A stretch of 15,218 nt of DNA from Lachnospiraceae bacterium UBA7225 (GCA_002473385.1 DKTR01000023.1:1-15218), one strand, 5' to 3'. Positions 7,455-15,163 are shown, counted from the first letter of the stretch. Made by a program: numbers and translations. The notes: a model not told the origin generated them from the letters alone.

Positions 7455-8411
7455 CTATAACTGATTAATCTCTTTTGCCTTGTTACATACTACAACGTGT
7501 CCCGGACGGACCTCCTGGCTCTTTACGCCCTGTCTGCAGCCTTCATCTGCATACGGGCAGCGCGATGCAAAACGGCATCCCGGACCCGGATTGATCGGAG
7601 ACTTGATCTCCCCCTTCAGAATAATGCGCTCCCTGCGGTTGTGGATATCCGTCGTCGGAATTGCGGAGAGCAGTGCCTTCGTATACGGATGCAGCGGATA
7701 TGCAAACAGCTCTTTTCTGTCACACACCTCCACCATCTGTCCGAGGTACATCACACAGATCTGATTGGATATATGCTTTACAACAGACATATCGTGTGTG
7801 ATAAACAGGTATGTAAGCCCAAGATCACGCTGCAGGTCCATCAGAAGATTTAAAATCTGCGCCTGGATCGACACGTCCAGCGCGGAAACCGGCTCGTCAC
7901 AGACGATGAATTTGGGATTCAGCGCCAGTGCTCTCGCAATTCCGACCCTCTGGCGGCGTCCTCCGTCCAGCTCATGTGGATAAGACATCCGCAGGCGTTT
8001 CTCAATTCCAACGGTATCCATCAGCTCACGCGTCCGGTTTTTTATTTCCTCCTGGCTAAAGCTCCCGTCCAGCTTCAGCGGCTCCATAATAATATCAGAT
8101 ACCGTCTGGCGCGGGTCCAGGGAAGAATACGGATCCTGGAAAATCATCTGGACATCCTTGCGGAATTTTACCATCTCTTTTTTATTCAGCTTTGTGACGT
8201 CCTGTCCGCGAAACAGGATTTTTCCATCGGTACTTTCATTTAAATGAATCAGAGTTCTCCCAAGCGTTGACTTCCCGCAGCCGGATTCTCCTACGAGACC
8301 TACGGTCTCACCCTCTTCAATTTTGAAAGTGATATCATCAACAGCATGAACCATTCCCGCACCGCTCTTAAAATATTTTTTTAAGTTCTGTGTTTCCACT
8401 AATGCTGCCAT
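7455..8411 (-). CDS. Opp/Dpp-type ABC transporter ATPase (DppF/OppF-like)
   Basis: A 318-residue cytoplasmic ATPase subunit of an oligopeptide/dipeptide/nickel-class importer. It has Walker A GESGCGKS (41-48), the Q-loop at Q92, an ABC signature read as LDGGRRQR (148-155) instead of LSGGQ, Walker B FIVCDE (168-173) with the D-loop SALD, and the switch H206. The C-terminal extension carries HPYTKALLSAIP and four cysteines C279, C285, C292 and C309, the spacing associated with an Fe-S cluster in this subfamily (known for a Thermoanaerobacter DppD). It starts three bases after the stop of the upstream ATPase gene. Its GGAGGAG ribosome site overlaps the final Glu codons of that gene, indicating translational coupling. 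The substrate cannot be deduced from the ATPase. Confidence 0.96.
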   Translation of the reverse strand: MAALVETQNLKKYFKSGAGMVHAVDDITFKIEEGETVGLVGESGCGKSTLGRTLIHLNESTDGKILFRGQDVTKLNKKEMVKFRKDVQMIFQDPYSSLDPRQTVSDIIMEPLKLDGSFSQEEIKNRTRELMDTVGIEKRLRMSYPHELDGGRRQRVGIARALALNPKFIVCDEPVSALDVSIQAQILNLLMDLQRDLGLTYLFITHDMSVVKHISNQICVMYLGQMVEVCDRKELFAYPLHPYTKALLSAIPTTDIHNRRERIILKGEIKSPINPGPGCRFASRCPYADEGCRQGVKSQEVRPGHVVVCNKAKEINQL

Positions 8412-8414
8412 AGA

Positions 8415-9395
8415 TCACTCCTCCTCATTTGCTTTCCAACATCTGACCATATGGCCCGGTGTCATTTCAATCATATGATTATTAAACTTTTTGCACTTTC
8501 CGCAGGCATACGGGCATCTCTCCATAAAATCACAATGCTCGCGGATCACAGACGGGTCTGGCGGCAGCCCTTCAATCGGGGACAGCCGTTCTACATCCTT
8601 GTCCAGATCGGGAAGTGCACCGAACAATCCGCAGGTATACGGATGCGTCGGATGATCGTAAATATCCTGAAGCGTACCCTGTTCAATAATTCTGCCTGCA
8701 TAGATAACTGCCACTTTGTCACAGACCTCAGCCACAACGCCCAGATCGTGAGTAATCAGAATCATAGCGGTGCCCAGTTTGTTCCGCAGGTCCCTGATCA
8801 GGTCAAGTACCTGTGCCTGAATTGTCACATCCAGCGCGGTAGTCGGCTCATCTGCCAGCAGAAGCTGCGGAGAGCACGCAAGGGCAAGTGCAATTACTAC
8901 ACGCTGTTTCATCCCGCCGGAAAACTGATGCGGATATTCCTCCGCCCGGTCAGCACCGATGCCGACCATCTCCAGCATCTCGATTGCCCGCTTGTTTGCC
9001 TCTGCCTTAGAACAGTTCTGATGCTGCCTATATCCCTCTGCGATCTGTGAAACGACCGTCTTTACCGGGTTGAGCGCAGTCATGGGATCCTGGAAAATCA
9101 TAGAGATCGATTTTCCTCTCAGCGCCTGCAGCTCCTTGTCATTCATATCAAGAATCTGCCTTCCCTCAAACCAGATATCGCCCTCTACGCTCTCCACGGA
9201 ACTTTCCGGCAGAATACGCAGAATCGATTTTGCGATAGTGGTTTTTCCGGCTCCCGTCTCGCCTACCAGACCAAGTGTCTCTCCCGCTTTTAACTCCAGC
9301 GAAACATCGTTAACCGCATGGATAATCGAATTTCCCGAATGATATTTCACCGTAAGATGACGGATTCCAAAAAAATTCTCTCTTGTCTTTGCCAT
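8415..9395 (-). CDS. Opp/Dpp-type ABC transporter ATPase (DppD/OppD-like)
   Basis: A 326-residue partner ATPase of the importer. It has Walker A GETGAGKT (45-52), Q-loop Q102, a canonical signature FSGGMKQR (158-165), Walker B LLLADE (178-183) and switch H216. The C-terminal extension has HPYTCGLFGALP and cysteines C288, C294, C301 and C319, matching the four-Cys arrangement proposed to hold a [4Fe-4S] cluster in DppD proteins. With the downstream ATPase it would form the heterodimer that powers the permease pair. It begins 14 bases after the permease stop, with a GGAGGGAT site. Confidence in family is very high; substrate is open. Confidence 0.96.
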   Translation of the reverse strand: MAKTRENFFGIRHLTVKYHSGNSIIHAVNDVSLELKAGETLGLVGETGAGKTTIAKSILRILPESSVESVEGDIWFEGRQILDMNDKELQALRGKSISMIFQDPMTALNPVKTVVSQIAEGYRQHQNCSKAEANKRAIEMLEMVGIGADRAEEYPHQFSGGMKQRVVIALALACSPQLLLADEPTTALDVTIQAQVLDLIRDLRNKLGTAMILITHDLGVVAEVCDKVAVIYAGRIIEQGTLQDIYDHPTHPYTCGLFGALPDLDKDVERLSPIEGLPPDPSVIREHCDFMERCPYACGKCKKFNNHMIEMTPGHMVRCWKANEEE

Positions 9396-9409
9396 TTCTT
9401 ATCCCTCCA

Positions 9410-10363
9410 TCAATCCTTAAGATTCGGGTCCAGTGCGTCGCGGAAAGCGTCACCCAGCAGGTTAAAGCTCAATACGGTAAGCACAATGAAAATACCCGGA
9501 ATAATTACCATATATGGGAAATCACGAATGTAGTTGCGTGTTGATGCCAGCATCTGCCCCCATTCCGGCTTCGGCTCCTGTACGCCAAGACCAAGGAAAC
9601 TGAGGGAAGAGGATGCCAGACCGTTTCTGCTGATACTCATGGCAATCTCGACGATGATCGGGGAGATTGCATTCGGAATAATATGCCGGGCGATAATTTT
9701 CCAGGTTGGACAGTTGATCGTCGTAGCAGATTCAATATACTCCATATTGCGGATGCGCAGAATGTTTGCTCTCATCAGCCGGGCAAATCCGGGAATTCCT
9801 GTGATACCAAGTGCAAGAATACATTTGTCTACGCCGGTTCCGAATACCGCACAGAATGCCATTGCCAGCACCAGTGACGGAAATGCCTGGAACAGATCCA
9901 GGAATCGCATCAGACAGGAGTCGACCGCACCGCCGAAATATCCGGCAACCGCTCCCATGATGATCCCAAGGATTGCAGAGAGCACGGTAGACAAAATACC
10001 AATGACGAGCGTATATCTCGCACCGTACAGAACTCTGGAGAGAATATCACGTCCCAGATCATCCGTTCCGAATAAGTGTTTGAAAGACGGCCATGCTTTC
10101 ATTGCCGCAAAATCTGTTGCTGAATATTCATATCTGCAAATATACGGAGACAATAAGGAAAGACCGATAATCAAAACAATGAATATCATTCCAAATTGTG
10201 CCCCCCTGTTATGGGAGATACTTGCCCATACATATTTTGCCGAACCTGGTTTAATACTGGCATCAATGTGGTGGCGCCTCTTCGCCTTTTTCCCTTTGCC
10301 ATGCCCGTCATGTCCGCCTTCGCCATGATGTCCGGTTGTTTTGTTTTTTAATTCCTCCGCCAT
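9410..10363 (-). CDS. Opp/Dpp-type permease (DppC/OppC-like) with His-rich N-tail
   Basis: A 317-residue inner-membrane permease of the DppC/OppC type. Hallmarks are FGTDDLGRDILSR (98-110), SFLGLGVQEPKPEWGQML (255-272) and LGDAFRDALDP (303-313), with about six membrane segments, the first near 57-75. The cytoplasmic coupling (EAA-like) loop YIESATTINCPTWKII (209-224) has Asn217 where a Gly is usual. The first 40 residues are unusual, holding six histidines at 12, 13, 18, 21, 31 and 32 plus many Gly and Lys. Its ATG overlaps the stop of the upstream permease gene (TAATG), so the two are translationally coupled. The His-rich tail could bind metal, but this is not evidence of metal transport by itself. 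Confidence 0.95.
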   Translation of the reverse strand: MAEELKNKTTGHHGEGGHDGHGKGKKAKRRHHIDASIKPGSAKYVWASISHNRGAQFGMIFIVLIIGLSLLSPYICRYEYSATDFAAMKAWPSFKHLFGTDDLGRDILSRVLYGARYTLVIGILSTVLSAILGIIMGAVAGYFGGAVDSCLMRFLDLFQAFPSLVLAMAFCAVFGTGVDKCILALGITGIPGFARLMRANILRIRNMEYIESATTINCPTWKIIARHIIPNAISPIIVEIAMSISRNGLASSSLSFLGLGVQEPKPEWGQMLASTRNYIRDFPYMVIIPGIFIVLTVLSFNLLGDAFRDALDPNLKD

Positions 10364-11319
10364 TATTTCACCTTCTTTTTATTTGAGGATACATACTGTG
10401 CCTTGATGCGCGGATCTACAAAGGCATACAGCAGGTCAGTAAGTAACATAACCAGCGCGAATGTAAACGCGATAAATATAATTCCACCGGTACATGCATT
10501 GTAATCCCGGTTATTAATGCTGTTTACCAGATATTGTCCAATACCGGGGACAGAGAAAACTACCTCGATAATGGTTGCGCCGCCCAGCATAGAACCAAAT
10601 CTCATACCAATTACAGTAAGAATCGGAATCAGAGCATTCGGGAGTGCATGTCCATAGATAACCTCTCTTTCCGGAAGTCCTTTCGATCTTGCGGTGGTTA
10701 CGTAATCGGACTGTACTACCTCAAGCATGCTGGCACGTACCTGTCTGGTAAAGCCGGCAAGACCGCCAAGGGAGTTTGCTATGGTCGGCAGAACGAAGTA
10801 AATCAGCGACTTTGCCCCGGACGACGGGAACCATTTCAGCTTCAGCGAGAAAAGCAAAACCAGCATGAGAGCCGTCCAGAAGCTTGGCATACAGTCAAAC
10901 AGCAATGTTACAAACAGCGAAACTCTGTCACCAGCGGAGTTTGCGTGTACCGCCGTATAAATGCCCAGCGGCAGGCCCACCACAACGGTCAGTACAATAC
11001 TGAATATTGCTATCTTGGCAGTGTGCGGGAAACGTTTCATCAGTTCCCACTTAATATCTGTGCCATCAATCAGAGACTTTCCAAAATCAAACTTTGTAAA
11101 AATATTCGTTATGTATTCACCCAGCCTGACCACAAACGGTCTGTCAAGTCCAAGTGCTACACGTTTCGCCTCAATCTCCGCCTCCGTATGTACACCCGAA
11201 CCCAGCGCAAGCTGTGCAGGATCACCCGGAACGAAGTTCATTAATGTAAACATAATAATACCGACTGCAAGCAACGTCGGGATCATTATCAACAGTCGCT
11301 TTACAACATATCGTATCAT
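10363..11319 (-). CDS. Opp/Dpp-type permease (DppB/OppB-like)
   Basis: A 318-residue inner-membrane permease, partner of the downstream DppC-like protein. It shows the typical N-terminus MIRYVVKRLL followed by FVPGDPAQLALG (29-40), the coupling loop SDYVTTARSKGLPEREVIYGH (204-224) with its conserved Gly, the block FSVPGIGQYLVNSI (255-268) and the terminal VDPRIKAQY. Six membrane segments are expected. It begins with an AAAGGAAATGAG ribosome site, 132 bases after the solute-binding protein gene and downstream of a hairpin that probably lowers its mRNA level relative to the binding protein. Confidence 0.96.
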   Translation of the reverse strand: MIRYVVKRLLIMIPTLLAVGIIMFTLMNFVPGDPAQLALGSGVHTEAEIEAKRVALGLDRPFVVRLGEYITNIFTKFDFGKSLIDGTDIKWELMKRFPHTAKIAIFSIVLTVVVGLPLGIYTAVHANSAGDRVSLFVTLLFDCMPSFWTALMLVLLFSLKLKWFPSSGAKSLIYFVLPTIANSLGGLAGFTRQVRASMLEVVQSDYVTTARSKGLPEREVIYGHALPNALIPILTVIGMRFGSMLGGATIIEVVFSVPGIGQYLVNSINNRDYNACTGGIIFIAFTFALVMLLTDLLYAFVDPRIKAQYVSSNKKKVK

Positions 11320-11350
11320 GAACTCATTTCCTTTCGTTTATCGGGAATGG

Positions 11351-11398
11351 AAAAGCAGCACTGCACTATGTGAATTTATATCAATAATACAGTGCTGC
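11351..11398 (-). terminator. Partial-terminator hairpin between binding protein and permease genes
   Basis: On the minus strand GCAGCACTG (11398-11390) pairs with CAGTGCTGC (11363-11355), a perfect 9-bp stem with a 26-base loop, followed by only four U residues. The short U tract suggests leaky termination or a 3'-end stabiliser. Either fits the common need for more binding protein than permease. No second promoter is apparent in the 132-base gap. Confidence 0.55.
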
Positions 11399-11451
11399 CT
11401 TTATCATTCACTTCATTTTCAAGTTACCGTTTCCGGATATTTCCAGACCAA

Positions 11452-13041
11452 TCAGCCTTCTACAGATGTGTAATCCTCTGTAAATGTCATGGCATTCAGT
11501 AACGGATTCAGCTTCTGGAGAGAGATATCCGTAACGCCGGCTGTAGTAACAATAGATCTTACCTCAGTATAGCATCCAACGATGTAAGCCTGTTCTTTCA
11601 CATACTCATGGAAAGCTGTCAGATTTTCTTCGCTTCTGTCTGCGATTGCCGCTGCCAGCAGCTCCTGAAGCTTCTCATCCTGTACGAAGCACTGGTTATT
11701 GTCGCCGCCAAACAGATCGTTCCAGAATGTGGTTGTGAAATCTGCTACAGAGTTAGAGTACTCGCACATATCCCATGCTGTCGGATCATTCTGGACAGCC
11801 TGTCTTGCTGCACGGTCCTGGCTGTCAATGGTCATGTTGAGGTTTGCTTCTGAGAACATAGCCTGCAGTGCAACATACGGCTGCTGCGGAGCCTGGGAGC
11901 TGTTCAGGAAGCTGAATTCAAGCGGGTTGCTCTCGTCATAGCCTGCTGCTGCCAGATATTCTTTTGCTGCTTCAACATCATAAGTAAAATATTCTTCCTC
12001 ATCCCATGCATCTACGTAGTCCGGTCCAAGATTCGGAGCTACGTCATGGCTCAGAACAACTTCACCTGCGGAGAGTGACATGTTGTATGCATCAAATGCG
12101 TGAGCAACACCCTGACGGGCATTTACATCTGCAAATTTGCTTCCCTCGCTGCAGTTGAAGATCAGGTACTGTGTCATACCGTTCAGATACTTGGTTACGT
12201 TGTAGTCCTCGTTATCCTCGAAACGTCCTACTTCGTCAGAAGAAATCTCGGCCATATCGATCTCGCCGTTTTCAAGAGCGATGGATCTGGAAGAAGCCTC
12301 TGTGATACAGCGAAGTTCAATTTCTTTTACGTTCTCAAACTCAGCATCACATCTGCCTTCGGTCTTCCAGTAGTCTTCCTTTGCCTGCAGGGTTACGCCG
12401 GAACCGGTAACCATATCCGTAACCGTATAGGCACCTGTGGTAGCCGGGTTGGAGTTGACTTCATCTTCGGAAGCGCCTGTATACCATGCTTCGTTTGCGA
12501 TAGAACAATTGCACAGAACTGCTTCGATCGCGCCCTCACTGCTGTCCTTGAGATTGATGGTCAGTGTGTAATCGCCGGTAGCTTCTGCACTGCCATAATA
12601 CAGAGAAATCTCAGATACAAATCCCAGTTCTGCCAGTTTGTTATAGCTGAATACTACATCAGATGCCTTAATTGCATTGCCCTGGCTGTCAACGATATTG
12701 TCGAAGATTTCGACTTCATAAGTCGCATCATCTACTTTTGTAACAGACTTGGCAGCGTTCATCTGAAGCTCGCCATTTTCAAGCATTGCCCCGATAAAGG
12801 GACGGTAGCAGAGGTGTGCCCATATTGTGCACTCTGTCCAGTCACGTACTGCGGAATCACTTCCCCACGGTCCGATTGTAAAGGAGTCATCATCTACTGC
12901 TACGACAACCTTGCCGGCCTGTGCTGCAGCTTCTACCGGTACTGCTGAATCGATCTGTACCTCAGATGCGAATGCGGTAGCGCATGTACCGAATGCCATT
13001 GCTGATGCCATAAGTAACGCCATAATAGTTTTTCTTTTCAT
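11452..13041 (-). CDS. Family-5 extracellular solute-binding protein
   Basis: A 529-residue exported binding protein of the SBP_bac_5 class that feeds peptides, nickel chelates, opines or other organic solutes to Opp/Dpp importers. I use the ATG at 13041 because GGAGG lies ten bases upstream and a signal peptide (MKRKTIMALLMASAMAFG) starts there; a longer reading frame to 13095 lacks this support. The probable cleavage is after AFA (residue 25). Family features include KASDVVFSYNKLAELGF, NPATTGAYTV, DVNARQGVAHAFD and AAKEYLAAAGYDESNPLEF. Cys20 is not in a good lipobox (FGTC), so the protein may not be lipid-anchored, which is unusual for a Gram-positive binding protein. It is the first gene of the long operon and has its own promoter with an upstream palindrome. 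The ligand cannot be predicted. Confidence 0.94.
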   Translation of the reverse strand: MKRKTIMALLMASAMAFGTCATAFASEVQIDSAVPVEAAAQAGKVVVAVDDDSFTIGPWGSDSAVRDWTECTIWAHLCYRPFIGAMLENGELQMNAAKSVTKVDDATYEVEIFDNIVDSQGNAIKASDVVFSYNKLAELGFVSEISLYYGSAEATGDYTLTINLKDSSEGAIEAVLCNCSIANEAWYTGASEDEVNSNPATTGAYTVTDMVTGSGVTLQAKEDYWKTEGRCDAEFENVKEIELRCITEASSRSIALENGEIDMAEISSDEVGRFEDNEDYNVTKYLNGMTQYLIFNCSEGSKFADVNARQGVAHAFDAYNMSLSAGEVVLSHDVAPNLGPDYVDAWDEEEYFTYDVEAAKEYLAAAGYDESNPLEFSFLNSSQAPQQPYVALQAMFSEANLNMTIDSQDRAARQAVQNDPTAWDMCEYSNSVADFTTTFWNDLFGGDNNQCFVQDEKLQELLAAAIADRSEENLTAFHEYVKEQAYIVGCYTEVRSIVTTAGVTDISLQKLNPLLNAMTFTEDYTSVEG

Positions 13042-13086
13042 CGTTTGTGAACCTCCGTTTTTATTTGGTTTTTGTTTGGTGACTAC

Positions 13087-13115
13087 ATTGTACAAAATAA
13101 CGGACGTTTAATCAA
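13087..13115 (-). promoter_or_regulatory. Promoter of the transport/catabolic operon
   Basis: On the minus strand TTGATT (13115-13110) and TACAAT (13092-13087) are 17 bases apart, a moderate sigma-A promoter. The predicted start near 13080 gives a leader of about 39 bases before the ATG at 13041. A 6-base inverted repeat AACGGA-N12-TCCGTT (13099-13122) straddles the -35 box. The weak -35 together with the upstream palindrome suggests activation by a regulator. Confidence 0.7.
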
Positions 13116-13131
13116 TTCCGTTTGATTTTCG

Positions 13132-13154
13132 ACAATTTCCAAAACGGAAATTGT
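13132..13154. promoter_or_regulatory. Candidate activator site upstream of the operon promoter
   Basis: Perfect palindrome with 9-base arms, ACAATTTCC-N5-GGAAATTGT, centred at 13143, about 63 bases upstream of the predicted start. The core TTTCC-N5-GGAAA recurs at the same distance from the -35 box of the upstream gene (15184-15198). The position upstream of -35 is typical of activators. The regulator is not encoded in the window. Confidence 0.65.
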
Positions 13155-13206
13155 ACACTTTTCCTTTTATAAATCCATGTTTTTCCATCATTTTTTACAA
13201 GAACGC

Positions 13207-13239
13207 AAAACAGACCACGTCCCGCCAGGACGTGGTCTG
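13207..13239 (-). terminator. Strong terminator after the duplicated secreted protein gene
   Basis: Perfect 12-bp stem: CAGACCACGTCC (13211-13222) and GGACGTGGTCTG (13228-13239) around a 5-base loop, followed on the minus strand by UUUU (13210-13207). It lies about 45 bases after the stop codon. It isolates this gene from the operon promoter that follows. Confidence 0.85.
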
Positions 13240-13285
13240 AAAAATGCAGATTATAAATCTGTTACCTGCTGCCAGATCCAGCAGA

Positions 13286-15091
13286 TTATCCTTCGTAAGC
13301 AAAGTCAGGATCCAGTAATTCATCGTTAGAAGCAGAATAGATAACTTCAACAGCAAATTCACCGTTCTCATCAAAATCCGGACCGCTTACAAGATACCAG
13401 TATTCGCCGTCAAAGAAGGGGATGCAACCCAGCTCCCACAGTTCAGCGCCTGCAGAATATTTGTAGACACCTTCTTCATCGGTCTGGAAATCATTGACAT
13501 ACTTGCCGACCAGAGAAGTATAACCGTCATTCATCGTGCTGCCCATGTAGTCCTCAGTTGCGGAGTCGATCTGCTTACCATAAGTTTCCAGAGCATATTC
13601 CCCGATCTTCTTGCTGGTTGTCGGTCCCGGACAGCCTTTATGGTTCTTAGCTTTATAATTAGCCAGTACCTGCCCGTCCATTCTCTTCCAGATAGTAGCT
13701 CCGACCGTATCATAGCCGGTTTTCTGGGTGCCAATATTGATTGCTCCGGCAACACCTGCATCGTTCCATACTGCTACCCACTCTTTCAACAGGTCAAAAG
13801 CAGTCTGATCCATCTCGTAGGGATCAAAATCTTTCAGTGCAGACAGACTGTTTTCCAGCCCTTCCGTATCTACTTTTGCAACAAGCTGTGCCTGCCATTC
13901 ATCAAAAGCAGCTTTTGCAAGTTCTGCGATCTGCTCTGCATTATCAGCATACCACGCCGGCTCGTCACCCAGAACAGTAACCTCCAGATCAGCGCTGTCA
14001 GCAGTAAAATAGTTTTCTGCATTCAGATTGATCTGTACAACATTTTCTGCCTCCAGCCCGTTCAACGCAAGCAGTGCATTACAATAGTCAATTCCAAGCT
14101 GCCAGTAAACATTAAGCTCTTCGTCTACCACGACTGCAAATGCATCACCTGTATTGCTGATAACTGCAGAGCCAAGCTGTGTTGCCGCGCCTTTTAAATC
14201 ATCCTTTGCGACGCCGCTTTCTGTCAGCTCATTGATTTCTTTTGCGGAATACAGACTATTTCCGGAAAACAGGAATCCTGCTTTCAAAAGCTCTGCTCCC
14301 TCTGCGAACGGATAGCCTTCCTTATTTCCAAAGTAGCCCTCCCATTTATCTACATTGAATGCGCTTCCGATATAAGCAGCGATCAGGTCTACCTGGGAAT
14401 GTCCCGCAAGGTTTTCTCCGCCCTGTGTCCATACCTGATTGTAGATGTAGTTCCATGCATCAGTCTCTATCGACATCCCAATCGCAGACTGAACGGTTGT
14501 CGGAACAGCGTTACGCGCATAGCATGTCATCCAATGACCATCAACTTCCGCCCATTCATCCAGATATGCCTGGATCTCTTCTGTGACATCCTCTTCTGTT
14601 ACATCAAAGCTCAGCGGCGTTACAAAATCAAGCAGTACATCTACATTGATAAGCGCATACGCCTCTTCCTTCCATGCCTCCCATGCAGCGGTGACAGCCG
14701 CGGTAGATTCATCTGTATACCATTCCGGCAATTCCTCTGCGATTACATAAATCGTCCAGTCACGTTCTTCCGGATACAGATAAGGATAATCATTCTCATC
14801 CACAGCCTCGGGCAGGACTTCAATCCGGACGTAATCAAGACCTTCTGCAGCAGCCTCAGCGGCATAGGTAGCAGTCGTGGAAACGCCCAGTTTCCAGTGA
14901 ACCTCATTATTCTCGTCAATTACACAGGCAAAGTCAACCCCGTTCTTCAGAGTATCATCCATAACAACCGGCAGTGCTGCATTCTCTTCCGCAGCATTCT
15001 CTTCTGCCATTACACTGTAGCTGCACAGCATTGAAACAGCCGCCGCGAGGGACAGATTCAATGCAATAAAATTGGTACTCCTTTTCTTCAT
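13286..15091 (-). CDS. Secreted protein of unknown family with two tandem modules
   Basis: A protein of 601 residues from the ATG at 15091, chosen because AAAGGAG lies just upstream and MKKRSTNFIALNLSLAAAVS begins a signal peptide. Cleavage is likely after VMA (residue 29), and there is no lipobox or wall-anchor motif. The mature chain is acidic and rich in Trp and Tyr. It is an internal duplication (numbering from this ATG). Module 1 (about 50-280) has DFACVIDENNEVHWKLGV, ELPEWY, AWEAWKEEA, AYIGSAFNVDKWEGYFG and AEGAELLKAGF. Module 2 (about 314-590) has the counterparts DAFAVVVDEELNVYWQLGI, EPAWY, AFDEWQAQL, DYMGSTMNDGYTSLVG and SAGAELWELGCIPFFDG. I do not recognise a catalytic motif. From memory, similar WKLG and WxxGxxPxFDG patterns occur in uncharacterised Clostridia proteins; I cannot name a family. 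Its promoter carries the same palindrome as the downstream operon, suggesting a shared role. Confidence 0.85.
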   Translation of the reverse strand: MKKRSTNFIALNLSLAAAVSMLCSYSVMAEENAAEENAALPVVMDDTLKNGVDFACVIDENNEVHWKLGVSTTATYAAEAAAEGLDYVRIEVLPEAVDENDYPYLYPEERDWTIYVIAEELPEWYTDESTAAVTAAWEAWKEEAYALINVDVLLDFVTPLSFDVTEEDVTEEIQAYLDEWAEVDGHWMTCYARNAVPTTVQSAIGMSIETDAWNYIYNQVWTQGGENLAGHSQVDLIAAYIGSAFNVDKWEGYFGNKEGYPFAEGAELLKAGFLFSGNSLYSAKEINELTESGVAKDDLKGAATQLGSAVISNTGDAFAVVVDEELNVYWQLGIDYCNALLALNGLEAENVVQINLNAENYFTADSADLEVTVLGDEPAWYADNAEQIAELAKAAFDEWQAQLVAKVDTEGLENSLSALKDFDPYEMDQTAFDLLKEWVAVWNDAGVAGAINIGTQKTGYDTVGATIWKRMDGQVLANYKAKNHKGCPGPTTSKKIGEYALETYGKQIDSATEDYMGSTMNDGYTSLVGKYVNDFQTDEEGVYKYSAGAELWELGCIPFFDGEYWYLVSGPDFDENGEFAVEVIYSASNDELLDPDFAYEG

Positions 15092-15135
15092 CTTTTGCTC
15101 CTTTCCATTTTGCATCGTTTGTGAGTTTCAACTAA

Positions 15136-15163
15136 ATTATACAAAATTTTTCCATCTAAGCAA
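15136..15163 (-). promoter_or_regulatory. Promoter of the secreted protein gene
   Basis: On the minus strand TTGCTT (15163-15158) and a perfect TATAAT (15141-15136) are 16 bases apart. The predicted start near 15129 gives a leader of about 38 bases. The sequences TTTTGTA(T/C)AAT and GGAATTG around the -10 and -35 are shared with the promoter at 13087-13115. Confidence 0.72.

Noticed and set aside
7896..7971. LDGGRRQR signature in the second ATPase as a sign of inactivity
   Set aside because: All other ATPase motifs are intact, and I recall the same form in many Clostridia DppF/OppF-like proteins, so it is likely a normal variant.
8415..11319. Nickel importer as a specific assignment because of the His-rich tail
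   Set aside because: The tail is in one permease only, and the binding protein and neighbouring genes show no nickel enzyme or metal-resistance context.
12100..12948. A 282-codon plus-strand frame
   Set aside because: It is entirely antisense to the solute-binding protein gene and is cysteine-rich with no motif, as expected from a shadow frame.
13042..13095. Longer N-terminus for the solute-binding protein
   Set aside because: The extension would place 18 polar residues before the signal peptide and include the ribosome binding site; the ATG at 13041 has GGAGG in place, and the promoter -10 box lies within the extension.
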